Source of the DNA: SHZI01 sp031409515
GTDB taxonomy: Bacteria; Pseudomonadota; Gammaproteobacteria; Steroidobacterales; GCA-2729495
Length of the DNA: 64,000 nt
NCBI GenBank assembly: GCA_031409515.1
Contig: JANNXJ010000001.1
Span: 1-64,000, forward strand
Reading direction: 5' to 3'
Part shown: piece by piece, positions 43,078 to 51,481 of the stretch
How positions within the stretch are numbered: the stretch's first letter is position 1
How the letters are laid out: the number at the start of each line of letters is the position of its first letter
The notes under the pieces: generated by a model
The model's input: the letters and a program-made list of their open reading frames with translations, nothing else
Database searches by the model: none
What the model was told of the DNA's origin: nothing
Program-made: the position numbers and the translations under genes

Positions 43078-43659
43078 ATGAGCCATGCGGAATCAGCCAT
43101 GCGGAATCAGCTAGGCCCGGCGCTCCTGATCCTGGCCTGCCTGCCGGCCGGGGCGGGCGCCCACGAAATCGATCTCAGCGTTAACGCGGACGCCTTCCGC
43201 ACGGTCTACGCCACCGCCCTCGGCGCCAGTGCGCGGTTCGAGGGTGGCGTGCTGCACAATAGCGACGCCGGCGATGTTTTCAGTGCCGGTGTTCAGGCTG
43301 TTGGCGACCCCTCCGTCGGCAATCAGAAGCTCGTGGCCGGCATCGGCGGACGGCTTGCCTACCTGGACGGCGACGGCAGTCAGCGCGACGGCTATGCCCT
43401 CGGTCTGGGTGGCAGCGTGCGCTGGGTTTTGCCCCGCTACGACCGCGTGGCGCTGTCCGCTGAAGGCTACTGGGCGCCTGAGGTCCTCTGCGGCGGCGAC
43501 GCTGACGAGTACCTGGACGGCACGGTGCGGGCGGGTTTCAGCATCACGCGCCAGGCGGATGTCTACGTGGGTGCCCGGTACGTGCGGGCTGATTACGACA
43601 ACCGTCCGGCAACCCACTTCGACACCGGGCTGAACATCGGCTTCAACCTGCGCTTCTGA
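43078..43659 (+). CDS. YfaZ-like outer membrane beta-barrel protein
   Basis: A small exported protein with a signal peptide (LGPALLILACLPAGAGA) and alternating aromatic strands ending in a terminal Phe (FDTGLNIGFNLRF), as in outer membrane barrels. The pattern matches the YfaZ family of small putative porins. A 14-base tandem duplication disturbs the start region: in-frame starts are 43078 (given here) and 43099, while the ATG best spaced from the GAGGA ribosome site (43085) is out of frame. The protein is 193 or 186 residues accordingly. Confidence 0.75.
   Translation: MSHAESAMRNQLGPALLILACLPAGAGAHEIDLSVNADAFRTVYATALGASARFEGGVLHNSDAGDVFSAGVQAVGDPSVGNQKLVAGIGGRLAYLDGDGSQRDGYALGLGGSVRWVLPRYDRVALSAEGYWAPEVLCGGDADEYLDGTVRAGFSITRQADVYVGARYVRADYDNRPATHFDTGLNIGFNLRF
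43083..43110 (+). repeat. 14-bp tandem duplication over a start codon
   Basis: GCCATGCGGAATCA occurs twice in direct succession (43083-43096 and 43097-43110). Each copy contains an ATG. Because 14 is not a multiple of three, the second copy is in the yfaZ-like frame and the first is not. Confidence 0.9.
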
Positions 43660-43685
43660 TGCAGGCTGCGGGTACAGGTTAGGGT

Positions 43686-44276
43686 GTGTTGAGCGGCCCC
43701 ATCCGGATACTCGGCATCGACCCCGGCTCCCGGATTACGGGCTTCGGCATCATCGATTCGGACGGGCGCCGCTCCGTGCACGTCGCCAGCGGCTGCATTC
43801 GTACGGCTGATGGCCCGTTGCCGGCCCGTCTGCAGGTCATCTACGCCGCTGTGCAGGAGCTCATGACCCGCTACCGGCCCGCGGCGGTCGCCGTCGAGCA
43901 GGTGTTCCTGGCACGCAATGCGGACTCTGCACTCAAGCTCGGCCAGGCCCGCGCGGCGGCCATCTGTGGCACGTTTGCCCAGGGCGTTCCGAGTGCCGAG
44001 GTGTTTGAGTACGCGGCCCGGGCGGTCAAGCAGGCTATCGTGGGCCTAGGTCAGGCCGACAAGGCGCAGGTCAGTCATATGGTCGCGGTGCTGCTGAATC
44101 ACCGCGATCCGCTCCAGGTGGATGCAGCCGATGCTCTGGCTGTCGCTCTGTGTCATGCCCACACCCGCCCGTTGCTCGCCCGACTGGCCCGACTGTCGCC
44201 AGCCCTGGCGCCGGCTCGGCCCGGGGCAGTGCTCCCGCAGCGCAGACGGGAACCAGGCCGGGGATTGCGCCGGTGA
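43686..44276 (+). CDS. ruvC: Crossover junction endodeoxyribonuclease RuvC
   Basis: A 196-residue Holliday junction resolvase. The catalytic acids are in ILGIDPGSRITGFGI, AVAVEQVFLARNADSALKLGQ, and VDAADALAVALCHAHT. It cuts junctions moved by RuvAB. The start is GTG. The C-terminal tail is Pro/Arg-rich and longer than in E. coli. Its stop overlaps the GTG start of ruvA. Confidence 0.97.
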   Translation: MLSGPIRILGIDPGSRITGFGIIDSDGRRSVHVASGCIRTADGPLPARLQVIYAAVQELMTRYRPAAVAVEQVFLARNADSALKLGQARAAAICGTFAQGVPSAEVFEYAARAVKQAIVGLGQADKAQVSHMVAVLLNHRDPLQVDAADALAVALCHAHTRPLLARLARLSPALAPARPGAVLPQRRREPGRGLRR

Positions 44277-44866
44277 TTGGCTTCCTGCGTGGCGTTCTGG
44301 ACCACAAGGAGCCGCCATTCCTGGTGGTGGAGGTGGGGGGTATCGGCTACGAGGTCATGGCGCCGCTCTCCACCTGTTTTCGCCTGCCGGATGTAGGGCA
44401 GGCAGTCTTTCTGCGCACCCACTTGCTGGTTCGCGAAGATCAGCACACCCTCTTCGGCTTCTCGACGGAAACGGAGCGCCGCCTGTTTCGTGATCTGTTG
44501 AGGGTGAGTGGGGTTGGCGCCAAGACCGCTTTGGGGGTTCTTTCGGGCATGACGGTCGAGGCCTTTGTGCGGGCAGTGGAGGCTGACGATGTCGGGTCTC
44601 TCGTCCGGCTCCCGGGCATCGGGCGCAAAACCGCCGAGCGCCTCATTATCGAAATGCGCGACCGGGTCCCTGGCCTGGCGGTAGTCACCGACGGACGTCC
44701 TGCTGCGCCCGCAGAGCCCCGGGCAGAGGCTCTGGATGCACTGGTTGCTCTTGGCTACAAGCCGCCGGAAGCCCGGCGGATGCTGGACAGGGTCCCCGAG
44801 TCTGTGACCTCGGTTGAAGAACTGCTGCGGGCCGTGCTCCGTTCGGCCGCCGGCGCAATGAGCTGA
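44273..44866 (+). CDS. ruvA: Holliday junction branch migration protein RuvA
   Basis: A 197-residue junction-binding protein. It begins VIGFLRGVLDHKEPPFLVVE (GTG start overlapping ruvC), with two HhH motifs (LLRVSGVGAKTALGVLSG and LVRLPGIGRKTAERLIIEM) and the C-terminal RuvB-binding domain (ALDALVALGYKPPEARRML). The frame is open upstream, but the RuvA N-terminus fixes the start. Confidence 0.97.
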   Translation: MIGFLRGVLDHKEPPFLVVEVGGIGYEVMAPLSTCFRLPDVGQAVFLRTHLLVREDQHTLFGFSTETERRLFRDLLRVSGVGAKTALGVLSGMTVEAFVRAVEADDVGSLVRLPGIGRKTAERLIIEMRDRVPGLAVVTDGRPAAPAEPRAEALDALVALGYKPPEARRMLDRVPESVTSVEELLRAVLRSAAGAMS

Positions 44867-44868
44867 AC

Positions 44869-45915
44869 ATGGGCACAGGTGAACGCCTGATCACGACAGG
44901 GGCGCTCGGCGATGACGAGGCTGACCGCTCGATCCGGCCCCAGCGTCTCGCTGACTACGTGGGCCAGGCCGCGGTCAAGCGCCAGCTGCAGGTCTTTGTG
45001 ACGGCAGCCCGCCAGCGGGGCGAGGCTCTGGACCACACCCTGATCTTTGGGCCTCCCGGGCTGGGGAAGACGACGCTGGCGAACATTCTGGCCAACGAAC
45101 TGGGGGTCAACCTGCGCCACACCTCTGGCCCCGTCCTGGAGCGCCCGGGGGATCTCGCCGCCATGCTGACCAACCTGGAGCCGCGGGACGTGCTCTTCGT
45201 CGACGAGATTCACAGGCTGAGTCCCGTGGTTGAGGAAGTGCTCTATCCGGCCATGGAAGACTTTCAGCTGGACATCATGATTGGCGAGGGTCCTGCGGCG
45301 CGCTCCATCAAGCTCGATCTACCCCCATTCACGCTGGTTGGTGCGACAACCCGAGCCGGACTGCTGACGTCTCCTCTGCGCGACCGCTTCGGCATCGTCC
45401 AGCGCCTGGAGTTTTACGGGCGGGAGGAGTTGCACCAGATTCTCCTGCGGTCAGCCCGTATTCTCGGCGTGGCTCTGGATGATGGGGGCGCCTGGCAGCT
45501 GGCGGACCGGTCCCGCGGGACCCCGCGTATCGCCAACCGCCTGCTGCGTCGGGTGCGGGATTTTGCCCAGGTAGAAGGCAACGGCAGCATCGACGAAGCG
45601 ACTGCCTGCTCGGCGATGAATCTGCTGGATGTGGACCCCAACGGCTTCGATCTGCTGGACCGGCGCCTGCTGATGCTCATTATCGAGCGCTTCGATGGCG
45701 GGCCGGTGGGGGTCGAGTCCCTGGCCGCAGCCCTGGGTGAGGAGCGGGGCACCATTGAGGACGTCCTGGAGCCCTTTCTTATCCAGCAGGGCTTCATGAG
45801 CCGCACGGCTCGCGGCCGCGTTGCCACCCGGCGGGCTTACCAGCACTTTGGTTTGCAGCAACCCCGAGGCCTGGCGGATGCCGGGAGCAACCTGTTCGAC
45901 GCTGAGGAATCCTGA
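44869..45915 (+). CDS. ruvB: Holliday junction branch migration ATPase RuvB
   Basis: A 348-residue AAA+ motor. RPQRLADYVGQAAVKRQLQV, Walker A GPPGLGKTTLANILANE near residue 62, Walker B VLFVDEIHRLSP, sensor ATTRAGLLTSPLRDRFG and the winged-helix EPFLIQQGFMSRTARGR are complete. It forms the hexameric pump with RuvA. It starts two bases after ruvA, and the Tol-Pal genes follow directly. Confidence 0.98.
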   Translation: MGTGERLITTGALGDDEADRSIRPQRLADYVGQAAVKRQLQVFVTAARQRGEALDHTLIFGPPGLGKTTLANILANELGVNLRHTSGPVLERPGDLAAMLTNLEPRDVLFVDEIHRLSPVVEEVLYPAMEDFQLDIMIGEGPAARSIKLDLPPFTLVGATTRAGLLTSPLRDRFGIVQRLEFYGREELHQILLRSARILGVALDDGGAWQLADRSRGTPRIANRLLRRVRDFAQVEGNGSIDEATACSAMNLLDVDPNGFDLLDRRLLMLIIERFDGGPVGVESLAAALGEERGTIEDVLEPFLIQQGFMSRTARGRVATRRAYQHFGLQQPRGLADAGSNLFDAEES

Positions 45916-45916
45916 G

Positions 45917-46669
45917 ATGACGGCGAATCCCTCGATACTTGACCTGATCCTGTCGGCCAGCATCGTCGTTCAGCTGGTCATGCTGCTGCTCCTGGCGGCG
46001 TCAGTTACGTCCTGGGCCATCATTGTCCGGAAACGGCGGGTACTCCGGGAGGCGGCTCTGGGTTCTGATGATTTCGAAACAAGCTTCTGGTCCGGAGGGG
46101 ACCTGTCGGCGATCTACAAGGACGTGACCCGGGGCGGGCAGCAGGCAGCCGACATGGCCGGGCTGTTTGAGGCGGGCTTTAGGGAGTTCCGGCGCCTGTC
46201 TGAGCAGCCTGGCATGTCGGCTGACCAGATCCTGGACGGCGTGCGACGCGCCATGCACGTGGCACAGATGCGGGAGATGGATCGGCTGGAGGAGAGTCTG
46301 TCCACCCTGGCCACGATTGGTTCGACCAGTCCCTACGTCGGCCTCTTCGGCACGGTGTGGGGAATCATGAATTCCTTTCGCGGGCTGGGCAATGTCCAGT
46401 CCGCCACGCTGGCGGCGGTGGCCCCGGGTATCTCAGAGGCACTGATTGCCACGGCTATCGGCCTGTTCGCGGCGATTCCGGCCGTCATTGCCTACAATCG
46501 GTACGCCGACAAGGTGAGTCGCCTCGAGGTGCGCTACGACAGCTTCATCGAGGAGTTTTTCAGCGTGCTTGAGCGGCACGCTCACGCCCGGTCCTACCCC
46601 CAGTCCCCACAACCGCCAGGCCAGCCGTCACCGACCCAGCAGGGCGTGGCATCCGGCAGAGCCCGTTAA
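45917..46669 (+). CDS. tolQ: Tol-Pal system protein TolQ
   Basis: A 250-residue inner membrane protein with three membrane segments (about 15-38, 140-160, 178-198). FGTVWGIMNSFRGLG and ATAIGLFAAIPAVIAYNRY are the MotA/TolQ/ExbB proton-channel signature. It works with TolR to energise TolA. It is one base after ruvB and four before tolR. The C-terminal Pro/Gln tail is extended. Confidence 0.96.
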   Translation: MTANPSILDLILSASIVVQLVMLLLLAASVTSWAIIVRKRRVLREAALGSDDFETSFWSGGDLSAIYKDVTRGGQQAADMAGLFEAGFREFRRLSEQPGMSADQILDGVRRAMHVAQMREMDRLEESLSTLATIGSTSPYVGLFGTVWGIMNSFRGLGNVQSATLAAVAPGISEALIATAIGLFAAIPAVIAYNRYADKVSRLEVRYDSFIEEFFSVLERHAHARSYPQSPQPPGQPSPTQQGVASGRAR

Positions 46670-46672
46670 GCC

Positions 46673-47113
46673 GTGCGTAAGTCGCGCAAGCGCAGACTCA
46701 TGGCGGAGATCAACGTCGTTCCCTACATCGACGTGATGCTGGTGCTGCTCGTGATCTTCATGGTCACGGCGCCGTTGCTGACGCAGGGTGTTGACGTGCA
46801 GTTGCCCCAGGCCGCAGCGGATCCGATCGTTTCGCCGCAAAATCAGGAGCCACTGGTACTGTCCATTGATGCCGACGGAGCCCTGTACCTCAGTGTCGGG
46901 GACAATGAGGACGCGCCCCTCGCCGCGGAGCGGGTCGTTGAACTGGCGGCGGCGGTGCTGCGGAGGAACCCGAAGACGCCCGTGCTGCTGAAGGCAGACC
47001 AGCGAGTTGCCTATGGTGCCGTGGTTCAGGCGATGGTCCTGCTGCAGCAGGCCGGTGCTGCCAACGTCGGCTTTCTCACTGAGGCCCCGGCCAGTCCCCG
47101 GCGACGCAGTTAA
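46673..47113 (+). CDS. tolR: Tol-Pal system protein TolR
   Basis: A 146-residue bitopic protein of the ExbD/TolR family. MAEINVVPYIDVMLVLLVIF contains the essential membrane Asp near residue 20. The periplasmic domain ends in the usual KADQRVAYGAVVQAMVLLQQAG. It couples proton flow with TolQ to TolA movement. It starts with GTG. Confidence 0.96.
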   Translation: MRKSRKRRLMAEINVVPYIDVMLVLLVIFMVTAPLLTQGVDVQLPQAAADPIVSPQNQEPLVLSIDADGALYLSVGDNEDAPLAAERVVELAAAVLRRNPKTPVLLKADQRVAYGAVVQAMVLLQQAGAANVGFLTEAPASPRRRS

Positions 47114-47145
47114 CAGGTCTTTCTGAATGGAGCGGTCAAGGATGA

Positions 47146-48036
47146 CTGAAACGGCTCGACCCGCCCCGACGGGAGGGCCTTGACCTGGACGCCCTCGCAC
47201 CGGACCGCGCCATCACCTGGTCCCTGGCGGGCCACGGGGCGCTGCTGCTTCTGATCCTGGTGGGTGGCTTGACCCTGCCCCGGTCCCCGCCGCCAACCCA
47301 GTTGGCGATAAAGGCCACCGTGGTTGATCCCAACGCGGCTCGTCCGTCGGGGGCAGCGCCGCGCCCAGCGCCCAAACCCACCCCCGTAGTCCGGCCCGAA
47401 CCGAAGCCAGAGCCGAGGGCGGACCCTGAGCCCGAACCGAAGCCCGAACCGAAGCCTGAGGTCCCGCGGGCAGAGCAGCAGGACCGCCAGCAGAAAGCGC
47501 AGCGCGAGCAGGCACTGCTGGAGAAGCAGCGCTCCGACCAGATCAAGGCCCAGCAGGCCGCCGAGAAGCAGGCCCAGCGCGAGCAGGCGGCGGCGAAGGA
47601 GAAGCAGGAGAAGCAGGAGAAGCTGGACCGGGAAAAGGCAGTCGCGGAGAAGCTCGAGGCAGAAAAGCTCAAGGCAACGCGCGCCAGGGAGGAGGCCGCG
47701 CAGCGGGAGATTGCGCAGCAGCTCGAAGCGGAGGAGCGCCTGCTGCGGGCTACTGAGTCGGGTGCGCTGGCGGACTATCAGGGTCTGATCACCCAGAAGG
47801 TGACGCGGAACTGGATTCGACCAGCGAGTGCCGCACCGGGCATCGAGTGCGTCGTAGCCGTGACGCAGATTCCCGGTGGTGAGGTCACTGGCGTCCAGAT
47901 CGAGAGCTGCAACGGGGACGCGGTGGTCCGCCGTTCCATCGAGGCCGCTGTGCTCAAGGCATCGCCACTGCCGCTGCCGGACGATCCCAGCCTCTTTGAC
48001 CGCCGCTTGCGCTTTACGTTTAAACCGGAACAATAG
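47146..48036 (+). CDS. tolA: Tol-Pal system protein TolA with no standard start codon
   Basis: A protein of about 296 residues with TolA layout: an N-terminal membrane helix (AITWSLAGHGALLLLILVGG), a long Lys/Glu/Ala/Gln-rich coiled coil with Pro-Glu-Pro-Lys repeats, and a C-terminal TonB-like domain (YQGLITQKVTRNWIRP). No ATG, GTG or TTG exists in frame between the stop at 47143 and a GTG at 47260, which would lose the helix. Candidates: CTG at 47146; or ATG at 47142 (GGAG nine bases upstream) with +1 shift at CCT-TGA-C (47178-47184). Third-position GC is higher in the CTG frame, mildly favouring that. A sequence error is also possible. Confidence 0.85.
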   Translation: MKRLDPPRREGLDLDALAPDRAITWSLAGHGALLLLILVGGLTLPRSPPPTQLAIKATVVDPNAARPSGAAPRPAPKPTPVVRPEPKPEPRADPEPEPKPEPKPEVPRAEQQDRQQKAQREQALLEKQRSDQIKAQQAAEKQAQREQAAAKEKQEKQEKLDREKAVAEKLEAEKLKATRAREEAAQREIAQQLEAEERLLRATESGALADYQGLITQKVTRNWIRPASAAPGIECVVAVTQIPGGEVTGVQIESCNGDAVVRRSIEAAVLKASPLPLPDDPSLFDRRLRFTFKPEQ

Positions 48037-48074
48037 CCGCCGTCCGGGCTGCCGGGCCAAGGAAGACCCTACCT

Positions 48075-49388
48075 ATGCATAAGCTCATCCCCGTGCTTGC
48101 TGCAATTCTGATGCTGGCCGCCCCCCCGGGTCAGGCCGAGTTGCAGATTCAGATCACCGAGGGCGTGGACAAGGCGCTGCCGATTGCTGTCGTGCCTTTT
48201 GGCTGGCAGGGCACGGGTGCTGCGGCGCCTGTTGATGTCGCCAGCGTGGTGGCTGCCGATCTGGCGCGGTCGGGGCGTTTCGATCCGCTGGACCGCAAAG
48301 ACATGCTGCAGCGGCCCACTACGGGAGCGGACGTCGATTTTGGTGACTGGCGCATGCAGTCGACTGACTTCCTGATTATCGGGCGGGTCGTCCAGTTAGT
48401 CCCGGGCCAGTACGAGATCCAGTTTCAGGTGTTCGACGTGCTCCGGGGCGAGCAGCTGCTGAGTTATCGCCAGCCCGCAACCGCGGCAGATTTCCGCCGC
48501 AGCTGCCACCGGGTGGCGGATGTGATCTATGAGAAGCTGACCGGCATTCGCGGTGTGTTCTCCACCCGGATTGCTTACGTAACCGTGTCCCGGAGCCAGG
48601 CCCAGGGTCAGGTCAATAGCAACTACCGGCTGGTCGTGGCGGATGCGGATGGCCAGAACGTCCGGATCATGGTGGAGTCCCGGCAGCCCATCATGTCACC
48701 GGCCTGGTCCCCGGACGGGCGGAAGATCGCCTACGTGTCCTTCGAGGCCAACCGGTCGGAGATTTATGTGCAGGATCTGCGCTCAGGCTCCCGCAAGCGG
48801 GTCTCAGCGCGGCCCGGCGTCAATGGCGCGCCCGCCTGGTCGCCCGATGGCCAGCGCCTGGCAGTGGCCCTTTCCCGGCAGGATGGCAATCTCGACATCT
48901 ACACGCTGGACCTCACCACGCAGGTCCTGACCCGGCTGACGAGCGGCTCAGCGATTGATACCGAGCCAACCTGGTCGCTGGACGGTCAGCAGATCTACTT
49001 TACGTCCGACGCCGCGGGTGGTCCGCAGGTTTACCGGGTGCCGGCCGAAGGCGGCAGCGCCAGGCGGGTGACTTTCGAGGGGTCCTACAACGCCAGGCCG
49101 CGCATGGCGCCGGATGGCAAGGAGCTGGCTGTAGTGCATAACGACCGTGGCAACTATAGAATTGCGCTGGTCGATCTGGCGCGATCCACCACGCAGGTCC
49201 TGTCGGACGGGCGCCTCGATGAGTCGCCGAGCTTTGCTCCCAATGGTGAAATGCTGATTTACGCGACCCGGGAGGGAACGCGCGGGGTCCTGGCCACGGT
49301 CAGTGCCAACGGCCGGATCAAGACCCGGATCCCGGAACTCGATGGCGACGTGCGGGAGCCCGCCTGGTCGCCCTTTGCGGACAACTAG
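48075..49388 (+). CDS. tolB: Tol-Pal system periplasmic protein TolB
   Basis: A 437-residue periplasmic protein. A signal peptide (LIPVLAAILMLAAPPGQA) precedes the N-terminal D1 domain and a six-bladed propeller with WD40-like repeats (SPAWSPDGRKIAYVSFE, GAPAWSPDGQRLAVALS, EPTWSLDGQQIYFTSD). It shuttles between TolA and Pal. The TolA-box equivalent follows the signal peptide. Confidence 0.97.
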   Translation: MHKLIPVLAAILMLAAPPGQAELQIQITEGVDKALPIAVVPFGWQGTGAAAPVDVASVVAADLARSGRFDPLDRKDMLQRPTTGADVDFGDWRMQSTDFLIIGRVVQLVPGQYEIQFQVFDVLRGEQLLSYRQPATAADFRRSCHRVADVIYEKLTGIRGVFSTRIAYVTVSRSQAQGQVNSNYRLVVADADGQNVRIMVESRQPIMSPAWSPDGRKIAYVSFEANRSEIYVQDLRSGSRKRVSARPGVNGAPAWSPDGQRLAVALSRQDGNLDIYTLDLTTQVLTRLTSGSAIDTEPTWSLDGQQIYFTSDAAGGPQVYRVPAEGGSARRVTFEGSYNARPRMAPDGKELAVVHNDRGNYRIALVDLARSTTQVLSDGRLDESPSFAPNGEMLIYATREGTRGVLATVSANGRIKTRIPELDGDVREPAWSPFADN

Positions 49389-49435
49389 AGCCAGCCTTAT
49401 TGCTTGTAGAAGATCAGTTTCAGGAGTTTATGACC

Positions 49436-49981
49436 ATGACGAAGTTCAAGACCATTGCCGCTCTGCTCATCGTCACGCTGGTGACGGCGTGCTCGGGACC
49501 CTCCAAATCCACCGTCGACGAGGGTGCTGCGGGCGCTGCCGGAGCCGACGGAGCAGCGTCGTCCGGCGTTGGCGCGGGCGGGACGGGCGCTGGTGGAGCC
49601 ATGGGTGGCGCCACAGGCGGCAGTGCCCTGGGCGGCCCGGGAGCTTCCCAGGAAAACCGGATCATCTACTTCGGGTATGACGAATTTGCCGTCAAGCCTG
49701 AGTACGACGTCATTCTCCAGGCCCACGGCAAGTACCTGTCAGCCAATCCGGCAGCGCGGGTGCGCCTCGAAGGTCATGCCGACGAGCGTGGCAGTCGGGA
49801 ATACAACATTGGCCTCGGAGAGAAGCGCGCCCAGTCCGTTCGCAACGTCCTGCTGCTTCAGGGCGCGGTGTCCGACCAGATCGCCACGGTCAGTTTTGGC
49901 GAGGAGCGTCCGGCTGTCATTGGCAGCGACGAAGAAGCCTGGTCCCTGAACCGCCGGGTTGAGATCGTCTACGGGCAATAG
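49436..49981 (+). CDS. pal: Peptidoglycan-associated lipoprotein Pal
   Basis: A 181-residue outer membrane lipoprotein. The signal FKTIAALLIVTLVTAC has lipobox VTAC. A Gly/Ala/Ser-rich linker of about 50 residues precedes the OmpA-like domain (IIYFGYDEFAVKPEY, RLEGHADERGSREYN, GEERPAVIGSDEEAW). It binds peptidoglycan and TolB. The start at 49436 is preferred over 49430 because CAGGAG is then nine bases away. The linker is longer than in E. coli. Confidence 0.96.
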   Translation: MTKFKTIAALLIVTLVTACSGPSKSTVDEGAAGAAGADGAASSGVGAGGTGAGGAMGGATGGSALGGPGASQENRIIYFGYDEFAVKPEYDVILQAHGKYLSANPAARVRLEGHADERGSREYNIGLGEKRAQSVRNVLLLQGAVSDQIATVSFGEERPAVIGSDEEAWSLNRRVEIVYGQ

Positions 49982-49986
49982 GCGCC

Positions 49987-50793
49987 ATGAGCCACCTCGC
50001 TGCCGGTCTGCGTTTAACGGTTCTCGGTGCGGCCCTGGCGGCGGCACTGGTCTCCGGCTGTGCGCTCCTGGTCCCCCCCGAGGAAGACCCGACGAACATC
50101 AAGCTGGCGGCCCTGGACACGCGGGTCAACCGGGTTGAGCGCGTCATTGACAGCGATGGACTCGTCAATCTGCTGAAGCAGGTTGAGCAGCTGCAGGCGG
50201 ACGCAAAGGCTCTGCGGGAGCAGATCGACCAGCTCCAGTTCAAGCTGGACCAGACCGGTGCGGCCCAGAAGCAGCAGTACGTCGACGTGGATCAACGCCT
50301 CCAGAGCCTGGAGAAATCCCTGGGGGAACGCACGACCGCGAGCCCCGATGGGCGCAGCGTGCTCGACGGGGGTGAACTGCGTCCCGGCCAGCTCCCCGTC
50401 CCCGGGGGTACGGACCGGGCCAACTACCAGGCCGCTTTCGAGTTGCTGAAACAGGGCCGTTACAAGGAGGCCAGTGCTGCCCTGAAGCAGTTCATGATTG
50501 CCTTCCCGGAGAGTTCCCTGCTGGACAACGCCCAGTACTGGCTGGCCGAAACCCATTACGTCAGCCAGAGCTACGACAAGGCCTTGCCCGAGTTCTCCGT
50601 AGTTGTCGACAAGTACCCCAAGTCCCGCAAGATACCCGATGCACTCCTCAAGATCGGCTACTGCAACTACGAGCTGAAGCGCTTCGACGCGTCACGTAAA
50701 GCCCTGCAGACCGTCGTGGCGAACTTTCCCGAAACCACGGCGGCCCGGCTCGCCGGCCAGCGCCTCGAGCGGATGACCGCCGAGGGGCTCTAG
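49987..50793 (+). CDS. cpoB: Cell division coordinator CpoB (YbgF)
   Basis: A 268-residue periplasmic protein. The N-terminal hydrophobic segment (AALAAALVSGCALL) contains an SGC that could be a lipobox. A trimerising coiled coil (about 35-100) is followed by TPR repeats (YQAAFELLKQGRYKEASAAL, AQYWLAETHYVSQSYDKAL). CpoB links Tol-Pal action to PBP1B during division. It follows pal by five bases, the standard tol-pal-cpoB order. Confidence 0.94.
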   Translation: MSHLAAGLRLTVLGAALAAALVSGCALLVPPEEDPTNIKLAALDTRVNRVERVIDSDGLVNLLKQVEQLQADAKALREQIDQLQFKLDQTGAAQKQQYVDVDQRLQSLEKSLGERTTASPDGRSVLDGGELRPGQLPVPGGTDRANYQAAFELLKQGRYKEASAALKQFMIAFPESSLLDNAQYWLAETHYVSQSYDKALPEFSVVVDKYPKSRKIPDALLKIGYCNYELKRFDASRKALQTVVANFPETTAARLAGQRLERMTAEGL

Positions 50794-50837
50794 CCCGGTC
50801 GCCTTCGGCCCCGATACTCCTGCCTAAGAACCTCCCC

Positions 50838-51479
50838 GTGTCTGCCCTGCGCATCACCGAAATTTTTCATTCACTCCAGGGCGAATCCCGTCCCGTCGGG
50901 TATCCCACGGCCTTCGTGCGCCTCACGGGTTGCCCCCTCCGGTGCGGGTATTGCGACACGGCCTACGCCTTTCACGGCGGGCAGCGCATGGACGTGGCGA
51001 CCATTCTGGCCCGGGTCGCCGAGTTTCAGGTCAGGTACGTGTGCGTTACCGGGGGTGAGCCGCTGGCCCAGCCGGCCTGTCTCGGGCTGCTGTCGGCCCT
51101 CTGCGCTGCGGGTTACCGGGTCTCCCTGGAAACCAGTGGCGCCCTGGATATAGCCGCCGTCGACCAGCGGGTGGCGGTGGTCCTTGATCTCAAGACGCCG
51201 GCTTCCGGGGAGTGTGAGCGCAACCTGTGGTCCAACCTGCCGCTGCTGAAGCCGGAGGACCAGATCAAGTTCGTGATCTGCGATCGGCCCGACTATGAGT
51301 GGGCCCGGGACCAGCTGCGCGAGCAGGACCTGCCGGCCCGGTGCGAGGTCCTGTTTTCCCCGGCCTGGGAGCAGCAGTCAGCGCGGGATCTGGCAGACTG
51401 GATTCTCGAGGACCGGTTGCCGGTGCGCCTGCAGATCCAGCTGCACAAGTACCTCTGGGGCGATGGGCCGGGCCATTGA
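50838..51479 (+). CDS. queE: 7-carboxy-7-deazaguanine synthase QueE
   Basis: A 213-residue radical SAM enzyme. The cluster motif is CPLRCGYC (Cys-x3-Cys-x2-Cys) near residues 32-39, with FHSLQGESRPVGYPTAFVRL before it and CVTGGEPLAQP after it. It converts carboxytetrahydropterin to CDG in the queuosine pathway. GTG start. QueC, the next enzyme, is encoded two bases downstream. Confidence 0.95.
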   Translation: MSALRITEIFHSLQGESRPVGYPTAFVRLTGCPLRCGYCDTAYAFHGGQRMDVATILARVAEFQVRYVCVTGGEPLAQPACLGLLSALCAAGYRVSLETSGALDIAAVDQRVAVVLDLKTPASGECERNLWSNLPLLKPEDQIKFVICDRPDYEWARDQLREQDLPARCEVLFSPAWEQQSARDLADWILEDRLPVRLQIQLHKYLWGDGPGH

Positions 51480-51481
51480 CG

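Noticed and set aside
47127..47183. An independent small gene from the ATG at 47127 or 47142
   Set aside because: It would encode only 13 to 18 residues ending just where the TolA membrane segment begins. It is better explained as part of the tolA start problem.
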